Shown one piece after another: positions 1 to 8,737 of a DNA stretch of 64,000 bases. Within the stretch, counting starts at the first letter, position 1, and each line of letters begins with the position of its first letter. The DNA comes from Burkholderia sp. NRF60-BP8 (GTDB lineage Bacteria; Pseudomonadota; Gammaproteobacteria; Burkholderiales; Burkholderiaceae). Location of the stretch: the NCBI RefSeq assembly GCF_001522585.2, contig NZ_CP013373.1, positions 1,116,001-1,180,000 of the forward strand, read 5' to 3'. The notes under the pieces were generated by a model, which ran no database searches, had not been told where the DNA came from, and was given only the letters and a program-made list of their open reading frames with translations. The translations under genes were made by a program, and so were the position numbers.

Positions 1-34
1 ACGTGTCGCGTTCCATCCGAACTGCTTCGTTCAT
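1..34 (-). CDS. fumC: start of class II fumarate hydratase-like gene (partial)
   Basis: Only the first 11 codons are inside the window, reading MNEAVRMERDT on the minus strand. A strong ribosome binding site (GGAGGAG, at 41-47) lies 6 bases before the ATG, so this is a real gene start. The peptide resembles the N-terminus of betaproteobacterial class II fumarase, which reads very similarly before the family's conserved FGE. That match is from memory of the family and rests on few residues. The product would convert fumarate to malate in the TCA cycle. Confidence 0.5.
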   Translation of the reverse strand, partial: MNEAVRMERDT

Positions 35-186
35 GATGCACTCCTCCAGGAAAGGGGAAAGGCCGCGCGCCGTCGCGCGGCGTCAGACGTAATCGGACGT
101 ATCGTGAGGCAGTCGCGCCGCTCGCGCGGCGTCTCGATGGCTATCGACAAGCATAGCGCCGACCGCGATTTTGCGTCGTGTCGCGC

Positions 187-1575
187 CTAGCGCGCCGTCG
201 CGATGAGCGAGGTGGTCTTGCGGTGAAAGCGCCATGCCATCAGTGCGGCGACACTCGCCAGGCCGGCCGCGAGCCCCCACCACAGGCCGCGCGCGCCCAG
301 GCCCGCGTGGAATGCGAACCAGTAGCCGGTCGGGAAGCCGATGCCCCAGTAGCCGAAGGTCGCGGCGAGCATCGGGATGCGCGTGTCCTTCAGGCCGCGC
401 AGCGCACCCGACGCGACGGTCTGCATGCCGTCGACGATCTGGAACACCGCGGCGATGCCGAGCAGCGACGCGGCGAGCGACACCGTGGCCGCGTTGGCCG
501 GGTCGTCGAGGTGCAGGTACAGGCCGACGATCGTATGCGGCGCGACGATCATCACGAGGCCCGACAGCGACATGAAGCCGACGCCGAGCGCGAGCGCGAC
601 GAAGCCCGCGTGCCGCGCGGCGACGGGCGAGCCCGCGCCGATCCAGTAGCCGACGCGAACATTGGCCGCCTGGCCGATCGCGAGCGGCACCATGAACGAC
701 ACCGATGCGACGTTCAGCGCGATCTGGTGCGCGGCGAGCGACGTCGCGCCCAGCACGCCGACCGTGAGGCCGGTGGCGAGGAACAGCGTCGATTCGACCC
801 CGTACGTGATCGCGACCGGCCAGCCGATGCCGATCAGCTCGCCCATCACGGGCAGCTTCGGGCGCGCCGCGGTCACGAAATGGCGGAAGCGCTGCCGGCC
901 GTGCAGCAGCCAGATCAGCGCGAGCGCGGTGAGCCAGATCGTGATCGTCGTCGCGACGGCCGAACCGAGAAAGCCGAGGCGCGGCAGCCCGAATGCGCCG
1001 TGGATCAGCCCGTAGTTCAGCACGCCGTTGACGCCGACGCCGCCGATCGACACCCACAGGAGCCGCCGCGCGGCGCCGATCGCCGGCAGGAACGCGCGCA
1101 TCAGCCCGACGCCGATCAGGCTGCCGAGCGCCGCGAAGCGCAGGATGCCCGTGTATTCGCCGACGTGATGCGCGAGCAGCGGCGGCTCGTGGAACATCAG
1201 CAGGATCGGTTCGGCAAGCGACAGCGCGACGATGGCCGGAATCGCGAGCAGCACGGACAGCGCGAAGCCCGTCCAGTAGATGTGCGGCACGCGATCCTCG
1301 GCCTGGGCGCCGCGCGCATGCGCGACGCTCACGCTGACCGACGACAGCACGCCTTGCAGGATCGTCACGATGACGAAGAAGAAGTTCGCGCCGAGCCCGC
1401 CCGCCGCGAGCGAATCGGGGCCGAGCGAACCGAGCAGCACCGTGTCGGTGACGCTCATCGCCATCTGGGAAAGTTGCGCGATCGCGAGCGGCGCGGCGAG
1501 GCGTGCGGTATCGGCGGCATGACTGGACAGGGACGGCGGCGCGGCGGCCGTCCTCGTAAGACCGGAATGCGACAT
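187..1575 (-). CDS. MATE family multidrug/toxin efflux transporter
   Basis: This 462-residue integral membrane protein has the usual length and 12 hydrophobic segments of MATE exporters. The N-terminal part carries the family pattern around LAAPLAIAQLSQMAMSVTDT, and the two six-helix halves are recognisable. Family members export cationic drugs and toxic organic molecules in exchange for Na+ or H+ at the inner membrane. The ATG at 1575 was chosen because the hydrophilic leader and first helix follow it directly; the ribosome binding site is weak. The gene follows the fumarase-like gene on the same strand with about 150 bases between them. Substrate cannot be inferred. Confidence 0.9.
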   Translation of the reverse strand: MSHSGLTRTAAAPPSLSSHAADTARLAAPLAIAQLSQMAMSVTDTVLLGSLGPDSLAAGGLGANFFFVIVTILQGVLSSVSVSVAHARGAQAEDRVPHIYWTGFALSVLLAIPAIVALSLAEPILLMFHEPPLLAHHVGEYTGILRFAALGSLIGVGLMRAFLPAIGAARRLLWVSIGGVGVNGVLNYGLIHGAFGLPRLGFLGSAVATTITIWLTALALIWLLHGRQRFRHFVTAARPKLPVMGELIGIGWPVAITYGVESTLFLATGLTVGVLGATSLAAHQIALNVASVSFMVPLAIGQAANVRVGYWIGAGSPVAARHAGFVALALGVGFMSLSGLVMIVAPHTIVGLYLHLDDPANAATVSLAASLLGIAAVFQIVDGMQTVASGALRGLKDTRIPMLAATFGYWGIGFPTGYWFAFHAGLGARGLWWGLAAGLASVAALMAWRFHRKTTSLIATAR

Positions 1576-1713
1576 GGAATGGGCGCTCGCGCGGGTGCGG
1601 GCCCGCGCTATATGTATTTATTTTGAGAGACGGCTAGCTTACGGCTTTATTCGTACCGTGTCGAACGCGCGCGCCGATGGCCATGTCGCGGGCAGGGGGA
1701 ACCCCCGCGAGCG

Positions 1714-1932
1714 CTAGGCCTCGCGTACCGCGATGCGCGTGTCGCCGAGCAGCACGACCTGGCCCGCGCGGATCTTGCAGGTCTTGCGAAGCTCGATCGC
1801 GCCGTCCACTTTCACGGCGCCGGACGCGACGATCAGCTTCGCGGTGCCGCCGCTGTCCGCGAGACCGGTGATCTTGAGAAGGTTGTGCAGCTCGACGTAT
1901 TCGCCGGTCAGCGTGAAATCCAGATTGGGCAT
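1714..1932 (-). CDS. small S4-domain RNA-binding protein (YbcJ type)
   Basis: A 72-residue protein made almost entirely of one S4 RNA-binding fold. The start MPNLDFTLTGEYVELHNLLK, the central GGTAKLIVASGAVKVDG and the closing VLLGDTRIAV match the YbcJ family of single-domain S4 proteins. These are presumed to bind structured RNA in the cytoplasm; no precise role is established. The length is normal for the family. It stands alone, with the MATE gene downstream on the same strand and a divergent secreted protein upstream. Confidence 0.85.
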   Translation of the reverse strand: MPNLDFTLTGEYVELHNLLKITGLADSGGTAKLIVASGAVKVDGAIELRKTCKIRAGQVVLLGDTRIAVREA

Positions 1933-2198
1933 GACGAGGAAGGGGCGCTACGCGCGGGAGGAAACGCTCCGCATCATACGGCACCGCGCGCCCGCACGCG
2001 AGCGCGGGCGGCCGCCGGCGGATGTAAAGGACTGTGAGCGATTCGTCAGCAAATGAAACGGTGGGTAACAGTCTGAGAGATTCGCGAACCGGCCGTGCGG
2101 GCGGCCGGTCTTCTGTCGTACCTGCTGCGTGTTGCGGCGGGGACGCGACGGGCCGCATCGCTGCGGTCCGGACGCACAACTTCTTGAGGAGAATTGCC

Positions 2199-2600
2199 AT
2201 GTCCAAGATTCGTACGATGCTGATCGGTGCCGCGCTGACGGCGTTCGCCACTTCGGCCGCATTCGCCCAGACGGGCACGACGGCGCAAGGCGCAGCCGGC
2301 GCCGGCGTGCAGGCGCAGACGCCGGCGGCGGGTGTCGGTGCGGGCGCGCAGGGCGGCGCCGGCGCGAACGCGTCGGGCAATGCGACGGGCGGTGCGACCG
2401 ATGCGGTCGGCGCGGCGGCCGATGGCGCGAAGGATACGACGTCGTCGGCCGTTCATTCGGCCAAGAAGCATACGAAGCATGCGGCGAAGTCGGCCAAGGG
2501 CCATGCGGGCTCGGCCAAGGCGAAGGCCGACGAGGCGACCGAAGGCGGCGCATCGGTCGGCGCGCAGGGCGGTGCATCGGCGCAGGGCGCCACGCAGTAA
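2199..2600 (+). CDS. small Ala/Gly-rich secreted protein of unknown function
   Basis: A 133-residue protein starting at the ATG at 2199, which has an AGGAGA ribosome binding site (2187-2192). Residues 1-23 form a clear Sec signal peptide ending AFA-Q. The mature part is low-complexity: an Ala/Gly/Gln region to about residue 60, a Lys/His/Ala stretch (about 85-110) and an Ala/Gly tail. The basic middle section could contact nucleic acid or the cell surface, but that is only inference. I recognise no domain. Two hairpins follow immediately, the second a good terminator, so it is probably a single-gene unit. Confidence 0.75.
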   Translation: MSKIRTMLIGAALTAFATSAAFAQTGTTAQGAAGAGVQAQTPAAGVGAGAQGGAGANASGNATGGATDAVGAAADGAKDTTSSAVHSAKKHTKHAAKSAKGHAGSAKAKADEATEGGASVGAQGGASAQGATQ

Positions 2601-2612
2601 GCGTGTCCGACG

Positions 2613-2650
2613 CCGTCGCGACGCGCGCCTGGAGCGGCGCGTCGCGACGG
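2613..2650 (+). repeat. strong GC hairpin after the Ala/Gly-rich gene
   Basis: Two arms reading CCGTCGCGACGCG...CC and its complement form about 15 base pairs with one bulge around a six-base loop. No T-run follows, so it is more likely an RNA-stabilising 3' structure than a terminator. It sits 13 bases after the stop codon and 12 bases before a second hairpin that does have a T-run. Confidence 0.6.
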
Positions 2651-2661
2651 CAATCGTCAGG

Positions 2662-2696
2662 CGGCCCGGTTCGCTTCGCGCGACCGGGCCGTTTTC
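2662..2696 (+). terminator. rho-independent terminator
   Basis: The stem CGGCCCGGT / ACCGGGCCG is followed by TTTT. It lies downstream of the small secreted protein and before the convergent gene that ends at 2729. Confidence 0.75.
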
Positions 2697-2728
2697 GTGG
2701 GGGGATGCGTTGCGCGGGACGAGCGCGG

Positions 2729-3505
2729 TCAGGGCCGGCGCTGGCCTTGCCCCTGTCCCTGGGCCGGCCGTGCGACGGCCGGCGTGAACACGCTGCGAAG
2801 CCAGGCGGCCAGGCGCGCGAAGACGTCGTACGGTTCCTCGACGAAGATCTCCGGCTTCAGCAGCCGCAGGTATTCCATGATCTGCTGCGCTTCCTGCTTC
2901 TGGAACGAGCCGTGCGCGAGCCCGAGCCGCAGCAGCCCGCGCAGTTCGCCGAGCTTGTCGCGTGCGGTGCTGCCGACGCTCATCTCGCACGCGAGCTTGG
3001 CCTCGTAGATCCGCTGCCGCAGCGATTCCGCGAGCCGCCACGCAGGTGTCTGCATCAGTTCCTCGAGCGTCTGGATGTCCTGCGCCGCGCTCTTGATCTG
3101 CGACGCGAGCGGGTCGATCAGCGACGCGTCGCCCTGCGCTTCGGCGACGATCGCCTTCGCCCAGTCGCGACATGCTTTCGCGAGTTCGTCGGGGGTCCAT
3201 TCGGAGCGCGACGCGAAGCCGAAGCCGAATTCGCCGGCCTGCCGCATCAGGATCGCGACGACGTCCGGAAATTCCTTGTCGAGCGTGCGCTTGGCCCACG
3301 CGTACTGGCCGCCCTGCAGCATCCGCTGCACGGCGTGCTCGGTCAGCGGCACCATGTTGTCGAGCAGCTTGGCGCGCAGGAAATCCTCGAACGACGGCGT
3401 CGCGAATTGCGGGTCGAGTTTCAGCGACACGCGGACGAACGCATCGTAGTCCTTGCGCAGGGACTCGAGCGTGTCGTCCTTGAGGGAAAGGGTGATCTGG
3501 CCCAT
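2729..3505 (-). CDS. conserved hypothetical protein, 258 residues
   Basis: A soluble 258-residue protein whose start MGQITLSLKDDTLESLRKDY is the first convincing ATG; upstream codons in frame look non-coding. It is rich in charged amphipathic helices and has no signal peptide or membrane segment. The C-terminal 20 residues are a Pro/Gln/Gly/Arg tail (AQGQGQGQRRP). The N-terminus resembles short DNA-binding or regulatory folds only superficially. I cannot assign a family. It is a single gene with its own space on both sides. Confidence 0.75.
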   Translation of the reverse strand: MGQITLSLKDDTLESLRKDYDAFVRVSLKLDPQFATPSFEDFLRAKLLDNMVPLTEHAVQRMLQGGQYAWAKRTLDKEFPDVVAILMRQAGEFGFGFASRSEWTPDELAKACRDWAKAIVAEAQGDASLIDPLASQIKSAAQDIQTLEELMQTPAWRLAESLRQRIYEAKLACEMSVGSTARDKLGELRGLLRLGLAHGSFQKQEAQQIMEYLRLLKPEIFVEEPYDVFARLAAWLRSVFTPAVARPAQGQGQGQRRP

Positions 3506-3667
3506 GAATCGTCTCGATGGCGGCCCGCGCAAGCCGGCGCCGGCGCGGCGCACCGGGAACGGGGCACGGCGTCGATCGACCGATGCGCGCCGGGGCCGGT
3601 GGCGGGTCTTCCTCTCCTATATCGGCGCACCGGGCGGAAACTTGAGCGCGCGCGACGCAGCCCGCGC

Positions 3668-4006
3668 TCAGGCGGGCGGCCAGTGCGGCAGTACGACCCC
3701 TTGCCACAGGAAGAACACCGCGAGCCCGGCGGCGATCGTCACGAGCGGGCGGCGGGTCGCGGCCGATACGAGCACGGCCGCGAGCGCGCCGACGAGCTGC
3801 GGGTTTCGCCAGGTCAGCTCGGCCGTGCCGCCGTGCGGCGAGACGGTCATCGGTACGATGATCGCGGTCAGCACGGTGACCGGCACGAAGCCGAGCGCGG
3901 TCCGCACGAGCGGCGGGAACGCCAGCCGCTCGCCGAACAGGAACAGCGTCGAGCGGATCGCATACGTGATGACGGCCATCCCGAGGATCAGCAGCGCGTA
4001 ACTCAC
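3668..4006 (-). CDS. azlD: AzlD-type branched-chain amino acid transport subunit
   Basis: A 112-residue protein with about four hydrophobic helices. It matches the small subunit of AzlCD-type exporters, which move branched-chain amino acids or their analogues out of the cell. The GTG start at 4006 overlaps the azlC stop codon (shared GTGA) and follows GGAGGCG, so translation is coupled. The family signature around MAVITYAIRSTLFLFG is present near the N-terminus. The size is normal. Confidence 0.88.
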   Translation of the reverse strand: MSYALLILGMAVITYAIRSTLFLFGERLAFPPLVRTALGFVPVTVLTAIIVPMTVSPHGGTAELTWRNPQLVGALAAVLVSAATRRPLVTIAAGLAVFFLWQGVVLPHWPPA

Positions 4007-4770
4007 GATGCCGCCTCCGGGCGGGAGCCGGCGCGCGTGCGATCGTGCAGCAGCGTGAGCGCGACGCCGACCGCGACGCCGGCGGCGACCGCGCCGAGTA
4101 GCCCGAGCTTGTACGGCCAGCCCTGCCAGAAGTACGCGAGCGTGCCGGCCGTGGCGGCCGCCGAGAAGTAGCGCAGCGTGCCGAGCTGCGGGACGACGAT
4201 CGCGATGAAGGTCGCCGCCATCGCGAAATCGAGGCCGAGCGACTGCAGGCCCGGGAATGCCGTGCCGAAGCCGATGCCCGCGAGCGTCCAGACCTGCCAG
4301 TTCAGGTACATCGCGAGCCCGGAGCCGAAAAAGTAGTGGGGGCCGATCGTACCGGGCGGGTAGTGCCGGTAGTGTCCGTAGGCGACCGCGAATACCTCGT
4401 CGGTCATCAACGCGCCGAGCGTCGCGCGCCAGCGCAGCGGCAGGTGGGCGACATAGGGCGCGAGCGTCGCGCTGTACAGCAGGTGGCGCAGGTTCACGAT
4501 CAGCGTCGTGGCGAGCACGACGGCGAAACTCGCGCTGCCGGCGATCAGGCCGAGCGCGATGAACTGCGCGGAGCCCGCGAACACCGCGAGCGACATCAGC
4601 GCGCCGTGCCAGGCGGCGAGCGGGCCGCCGCCGACGAGCGTGCCGAAAATCACGCCGAACGGTGCTGCGCCGATCATCATCGGAATCGTGTCGCGTGCGC
4701 CGTCGAGCCATTCGTTGAGCGGGCGGCGCGGGGGCGATGCGGGTGTCTCGTTCAAGAAGCGCTCCTCCAT
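4003..4770 (-). CDS. azlC: AzlC-type branched-chain amino acid transport large subunit
   Basis: A 255-residue inner membrane protein of the AzlC family. After a hydrophilic N-terminus of about 25 residues come the family motifs PMMIGAAPFGVIFGT and, later, LRHLLYSATLAPYV. It forms the exporter with the AzlD protein encoded directly downstream with a 4-base overlap. The AraC-type regulator gene 126 bases upstream on the same strand is a likely controller, though this is inferred from position only. The actual substrate is not visible from sequence. Confidence 0.9.
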   Translation of the reverse strand: MEERFLNETPASPPRRPLNEWLDGARDTIPMMIGAAPFGVIFGTLVGGGPLAAWHGALMSLAVFAGSAQFIALGLIAGSASFAVVLATTLIVNLRHLLYSATLAPYVAHLPLRWRATLGALMTDEVFAVAYGHYRHYPPGTIGPHYFFGSGLAMYLNWQVWTLAGIGFGTAFPGLQSLGLDFAMAATFIAIVVPQLGTLRYFSAAATAGTLAYFWQGWPYKLGLLGAVAAGVAVGVALTLLHDRTRAGSRPEAAS

Positions 4771-4896
4771 GAGGGGGAGGATAGCGGGCCGGTGGCGAGC
4801 CGGCTTGTATGTTCTTGCGCCCGCCGCAGCGGCGCCGGTTCGCGTGTCGGCCGGCGCGGGGCGCGGGCGCGGCCGACGGTTGCGGGAAGCCGCGCG

Positions 4897-5826
4897 TCAG
4901 CTTGCCTGCCAGCGCCCGGGCGGCACGCCGAACATCCGTTTGAAATGCCGCGTGAAGTGGCTCTGGTCGACGAAGCCGCTGGCCGCCGCGACATCGGCGA
5001 CGGGGATGCCCGCGCGCAGCGGCGCCAGCGCACGCTGCAGCCGCAACTGGTTGCGCCATGCATGCGGCGGCATGCCGACCGTACGGGTGAACAGGCGCGC
5101 CGCGTGAAACGGCGACAGGCCGGCCGCCTGCGCGACATCGTCGAGCGTCACCGCGCCCGTCAGATCGGCGGCGAGCCGCTCGCGCATCGCGTCGACGCGC
5201 GGTTCGTCGGCCGCGAGCGGCGCCGGCTGCGGCCGCACGTCGGCGTGGCGCGCGATCAGCGTCGACAGCGCGTCGAGCATCGCGGTTTCGGCGGCGAGCG
5301 GATCGTAGATGCGCGGCGCGCCGGTGGCGGGACCGTCGGCCGCCGGGTCGCCTGCCGCCGAAGCGCCTGCCGGCTGCCCGGACGCATGCGACGACAGCGC
5401 GCGCTCGCTGCCGGCTTCCAGCATCCGGTGCGCGAGCGTGAGCCGGGCCGCGAGATCGGCGTCGCGGATCACGTCGGGCGCAAACCACGGCGCATCCTGC
5501 GGGCGGCCCGCGATCGAACCGGCGAGGTCGCGGATGAATTCGACCGGCATGTAGCTGACGCGATAGCACCAACCCTCGTCGGCGGCACGCGACCCCGTAT
5601 GGACTTCGCCGGGATTGATCACGGGCACGGTGCCCGTTTCGGCGACATGGCCGGTGCCGCGATAGGTGAAGCGTTCCGCGCCTTCGAGAATCACGGGGAT
5701 CGTGTACGCGTCGTGCCAGTGAGGCGCGAACGCGTGATCGCGATAGGTGGCCGTGAGGAGATCCGCGTCCGGCACGAGCGGCGTGCGCCAGTAGCGTGCG
5801 GAATCGGGAAGGCGGGTGGCGGACAT
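4897..5826 (-). CDS. AraC family transcriptional regulator
   Basis: A 309-residue regulator. Residues about 1-100 form an AraC-type cupin sensing domain (HWHDAYTIPVILEGAERF), and the last 100 residues carry two helix-turn-helix motifs (AAGLSPFHAARLFTRTVG and AAASGFVDQSHFTRHFKR). The linker holds an Ala/Gly/Pro-rich insertion around residues 150-170. It lies upstream of azlCD on the same strand, matching regulator-exporter pairs for amino acids. The ligand is unknown. Confidence 0.9.
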   Translation of the reverse strand: MSATRLPDSARYWRTPLVPDADLLTATYRDHAFAPHWHDAYTIPVILEGAERFTYRGTGHVAETGTVPVINPGEVHTGSRAADEGWCYRVSYMPVEFIRDLAGSIAGRPQDAPWFAPDVIRDADLAARLTLAHRMLEAGSERALSSHASGQPAGASAAGDPAADGPATGAPRIYDPLAAETAMLDALSTLIARHADVRPQPAPLAADEPRVDAMRERLAADLTGAVTLDDVAQAAGLSPFHAARLFTRTVGMPPHAWRNQLRLQRALAPLRAGIPVADVAAASGFVDQSHFTRHFKRMFGVPPGRWQAS

Positions 5827-5887
5827 GATCGGGCGCGGGAGCGGTCGAACCGAAAGTGTATCGCCCGCGCGCCCGGCCGGCGCGGGC

Positions 5888-6373
5888 TTACTTGACCGGA
5901 ATCGTCGTGCCGGCCGGCATCGGCACCGCGGTGACGGCGTTCTTCGGGCTGCCGCTGACGATGCGGTCGCTGTAGGTCAGGTAGACGATCGTGTTGCGTT
6001 TCTTGTCGACCACGCGCACGACGTGCAGCGTCTTGAAGATGAACGACATGCGTTCGCTGAACACGTCGGTCTGCTGCTTGAGCGGTTCCTTGAAGCTGAT
6101 CGGGCCGACCTGCCGGCACGCGATCGATGCCTCGCTCGGATCCTCGGCCACGCCGAGCGTGCCCTTGATCCCGCCGGTGCGGGCGCGCGACACGTAGCAG
6201 GTCACGCCGTTCACGACCGGATCGTCATAGGCCTCGACGACCACGCGATCGGAGCCCGTGACGCGGAAATGGGTATTGACGCTGCCGACTTCCTCCGCCT
6301 GCGCGAACGGCGCTGCAGCGAATGCGGAGAGCAGGAGGGCGACGGGGGCGGAGCGCAGGAGGCGATGCTTCAT
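5888..6373 (-). CDS. creA: CreA family periplasmic protein
   Basis: A 161-residue protein with a signal peptide (residues 1-26, ending FAQA-EE) starting at the ATG at 6373. Longer in-frame starts upstream would add an Arg/Pro-rich leader before this signal peptide and are rejected. The mature part is the CreA fold, with the recognisable run IACRQVGPISFKEPL and the pair of cysteines typical of the family. The function of CreA is unknown. The length matches. Confidence 0.88.
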   Translation of the reverse strand: MKHRLLRSAPVALLLSAFAAAPFAQAEEVGSVNTHFRVTGSDRVVVEAYDDPVVNGVTCYVSRARTGGIKGTLGVAEDPSEASIACRQVGPISFKEPLKQQTDVFSERMSFIFKTLHVVRVVDKKRNTIVYLTYSDRIVSGSPKNAVTAVPMPAGTTIPVK

Positions 6374-6469
6374 CGACGGAACCGGATGAGAATGCGGGAC
6401 AGAGACTCTAGCATGCGCATGACCGGGCCACGAAAGGCCACGAAAAGCAGAAGGGCGGAACGGCGGCCG

Positions 6470-6503
6470 AAAAAACAAAAGGCCCGTCGAATGACGGGCC
6501 TTT
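6470..6503 (-). terminator. terminator of the downstream tRNA-Asn gene
   Basis: Read on the minus strand, AGGCCCGTC / GACGGGCCT forms a perfect stem with a four-base loop, followed by TTTTGTTTTTT. It lies just past the 3' end of the tRNA at 6511-6586 and separates it from creA. Confidence 0.85.
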
Positions 6504-6510
6504 CGCTATT

Positions 6511-6586
6511 TGGCTCCCCGACCTGGGCTCGAACCAGGGACCTACGGATTAACAGTCCGGCGCTCTACCGACTGAGCTATCGGGGA
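6511..6586 (-). tRNA. tRNA-Asn (GTT), second copy
   Basis: A complete 76-nt tRNA with encoded CCA. The acceptor arms TCCCCGA / TCGGGGA pair perfectly, the T arm contains GGTTCGAGCCC, and the anticodon loop CTGTTAATC gives GUU for asparagine. It is identical in sequence to the copy at 6658-6733 and lies downstream of it in the same transcription direction. Confidence 0.98.
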
Positions 6587-6620
6587 ATAAATCGGTACAT
6601 CTGCGTGTTGCTCGTTCAAC

Positions 6621-6648
6621 AAAAAACCCGTCCACTTTCAACGGGCCT
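6621..6648 (-). terminator. hairpin with T-run between the two tRNA-Asn genes
   Basis: On the minus strand CCCGT / ACGGG pairs around a nine-base loop and is followed by TTTTTTG. It is weaker than the terminator after the second tRNA, so it may act as a partial terminator or processing site. Confidence 0.6.
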
Positions 6649-6657
6649 TTGCGTTTT

Positions 6658-6733
6658 TGGCTCCCCGACCTGGGCTCGAACCAGGGACCTACGGATTAAC
6701 AGTCCGGCGCTCTACCGACTGAGCTATCGGGGA
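6658..6733 (-). tRNA. tRNA-Asn (GTT), first copy
   Basis: A 76-nt tRNA identical to the copy at 6511-6586, with encoded CCA and anticodon GUU. It is the promoter-proximal gene: its 5' end lies about 20 bases downstream of the predicted transcription start of a consensus sigma-70 promoter. Confidence 0.98.
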
Positions 6734-6759
6734 ACAAACAACAACAGCAGAGAAACGAG

Positions 6760-6788
6760 ATTGTATGGAGTGTTCGCTAACCTGTCAA
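6760..6788 (-). promoter_or_regulatory. consensus sigma-70 promoter for the tRNA-Asn genes
   Basis: On the minus strand a perfect -35 box TTGACA (6788-6783) is separated by exactly 17 bases from a -10 box TACAAT (6765-6760). Transcription would start near 6753, 20 bases before the mature tRNA. This is the expected strength for a stable RNA gene. Confidence 0.85.
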
Positions 6789-6837
6789 TACTTTGGAGCC
6801 GCGGCGAATAAATTTTTTTTCAGTCGCCGCCGTGCGA

Positions 6838-7161
6838 TCAGCGCTCGAGCAGGTGCAGCTTGTCCTGCACGTCCTTCCACTCGTCCGCGTCGGCGGGCGC
6901 CGGCTTGGTCTTCGTGATCGACGGCCAGTTCTTCGCCAGCTCCGCGTTCAACGCGGTGAACTGCTGCTGGTCGCCCGGAACGTCTTCTTCGGCATAGATC
7001 GCATTGGTCGGGCATTCGGCGACGCACACGGCGCAGTCGATGCACTCGTCCGGATCGATGGCGAGAAAGTTGGGACCTTCACGGAAGCAATCCACCGGGC
7101 ACACATCCACGCAATCCGTGTATTTGCACTTGATGCAGCCTTCGGTCACAACGTGAGTCAT
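6838..7161 (-). CDS. fdxA: 7Fe ferredoxin FdxA
   Basis: A 107-residue ferredoxin starting [17 protein letters not shown] at the ATG at 7161; a longer in-frame start is rejected. Two cysteine clusters are visible (C9, C12, C17, C21 and the later [12 protein letters not shown]), the arrangement of FdxA proteins with one [3Fe-4S] and one [4Fe-4S] centre. It is a small cytoplasmic electron carrier of unassigned partner. The size and the lysine-rich C-terminal extension fit the family. It is divergent from pncB with about 290 bases between them, in which I see no other gene. Confidence 0.95.
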   Translation of the reverse strand: MTHVVTEGCIKCKYTDCVDVCPVDCFREGPNFLAIDPDECIDCAVCVAECPTNAIYAEEDVPGDQQQFTALNAELAKNWPSITKTKPAPADADEWKDVQDKLHLLER

Positions 7162-7451
7162 TAAAACGCTCCTGCTTGGCGGTATATATGGGGTGGCGTT
7201 TGCGCCAAAAGCGGCATTGTAACTGAAGCGCAAAACCCGCATCGCGTGGTCGGCTATCCGGCTTATATCGTTTCGTGATTAGTTTATGGGCGGCGCAACG
7301 CGGACACAACCGCGCGCCGCGCACGAGCGTGATGCGGCACGGCGGAGGGCGGTTTCGCGATGGTCCGGCACGCATTCGGGTAACATGACCGACAGACCGG
7401 GCGGCGCGCGGTGCGTCGGGGCCCGGTCACGATATTGGCGCTGCCGTCATC

Positions 7452-8651
7452 ATGATCATCACTTCGCTGCTCGACACGGATCTCTACAAGTTCACGATGA
7501 TGCAGGTCGTCCTGCATCACTTTCCCGCTGCCAACGTCGAATACCGTTTCCGGTGCCGCACGCCCGGCGTCGATCTCGTGCCGTACATCGACGAGATTCG
7601 CGACGAGGTGCGCGGCCTGTGCTCGCTGCGTTTTTCCGACGTCGAACTCGACTATCTGCGGCGGATGCGCTTCATCAAGAGCGACTTCGTCGACTTCCTC
7701 GCGCTGTTCCACCTGAACGAGAAGTACATCTCGATCGCGCCTTCGCCGAAGGGCAACGGCGAGATCGACATCGTGATCGAAGGGCCGTGGCTGCATACGA
7801 TCCTGTTCGAGATCCCGGTGCTCGCGATCGTCAACGAAGTCTATTTCCGCAACACGCAGCGCGAGCCCGACTATCGCGAAGGCCGCGAACGGCTGCGCGA
7901 GAAGATCAAGCTGCTCGGCGCGAAGCCCGAATTCGCCGACTGCAAGATCGCCGACTACGGCACGCGCCGACGCTTCTCGAAGGTCTGGCACGAGGAAGTC
8001 GCGCTCACGCTGCGCGACGGGCTCGGCCCGCAGTTCGCGGGCACGAGCAACGTGCTGTACGCGATGAAGCACGACATCACGCCGCTCGGCACGATGGCGC
8101 ACGAATACCTGCAGGCGTGCCAGGCGCTCGGCCCGCGGTTGCGCGATTCGCAGATCTACGGCTTCGAGATGTGGGCGAAGGAGTATCGCGGCGACCTCGG
8201 GATCGCGCTGTCGGACGTCTACGGCATGGACGCGTTCCTGAACGACTTCGACATGTACTTTTGCAAGCTGTTCGACGGCGCGCGCCACGATTCGGGCGAT
8301 CCGTTCGACTGGGGCGAGCGGATGCTGCGCCATTACGAGGCGAACCGGTGCGACCCGCGCACCAAGGTGCTCGTGTTCTCGGACGCGCTCGACATTCCGA
8401 AGGTCATGCAGCTGTACGAACGGTTCCGCGGCCGCTGCAAGCTCGCGTTCGGCGTCGGCACCAACCTCACCAACGATCTCGGTTACGTGCCGCTGCAGAT
8501 CGTGATCAAGATGGTTCGCTGCAACGGCCAGCCGGTCGCGAAGCTGTCGGATTCGCCGGGCAAGAGCATGTGCGACGACAAGGCGTATCTCGCGTACCTG
8601 CGCCAGGTGTTCGGCATCGCGCAGCCGGTCGAGGAAGACGCGTCGAAGTAG
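7452..8651 (+). CDS. pncB: nicotinate phosphoribosyltransferase
   Basis: A 399-residue enzyme of NAD salvage that joins nicotinate to PRPP using ATP, giving nicotinate mononucleotide. The N-terminus [20 protein letters not shown], the central [16 protein letters not shown] (which includes the family's regulatory histidine) and the phosphate-binding region [10 protein letters not shown] match PncB throughout. The length equals the E. coli enzyme. It is followed after 86 bases by a LutC-like gene with its own -10 box. Confidence 0.97.
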   Translation: MIITSLLDTDLYKFTMMQVVLHHFPAANVEYRFRCRTPGVDLVPYIDEIRDEVRGLCSLRFSDVELDYLRRMRFIKSDFVDFLALFHLNEKYISIAPSPKGNGEIDIVIEGPWLHTILFEIPVLAIVNEVYFRNTQREPDYREGRERLREKIKLLGAKPEFADCKIADYGTRRRFSKVWHEEVALTLRDGLGPQFAGTSNVLYAMKHDITPLGTMAHEYLQACQALGPRLRDSQIYGFEMWAKEYRGDLGIALSDVYGMDAFLNDFDMYFCKLFDGARHDSGDPFDWGERMLRHYEANRCDPRTKVLVFSDALDIPKVMQLYERFRGRCKLAFGVGTNLTNDLGYVPLQIVIKMVRCNGQPVAKLSDSPGKSMCDDKAYLAYLRQVFGIAQPVEEDASK

Positions 8652-8696
8652 GCGCCGGCCGTTCGGCCGAAGGTGTGTCGCAGCAGGGGCGGCCGG

Positions 8697-8702
8697 TATA
8701 AT
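8697..8702 (+). promoter_or_regulatory. candidate -10 box before the LutC-like gene
   Basis: A perfect TATAAT lies 35 bases before the ATG at 8738, inside the gap after pncB. The matching -35 region (about 8674-8679, TGTGTC) is poor, so this is a moderate prediction only. Confidence 0.4.
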
Positions 8703-8737
8703 CCGACGTATTGCACGTAACGTCACGAGGACCGTTC

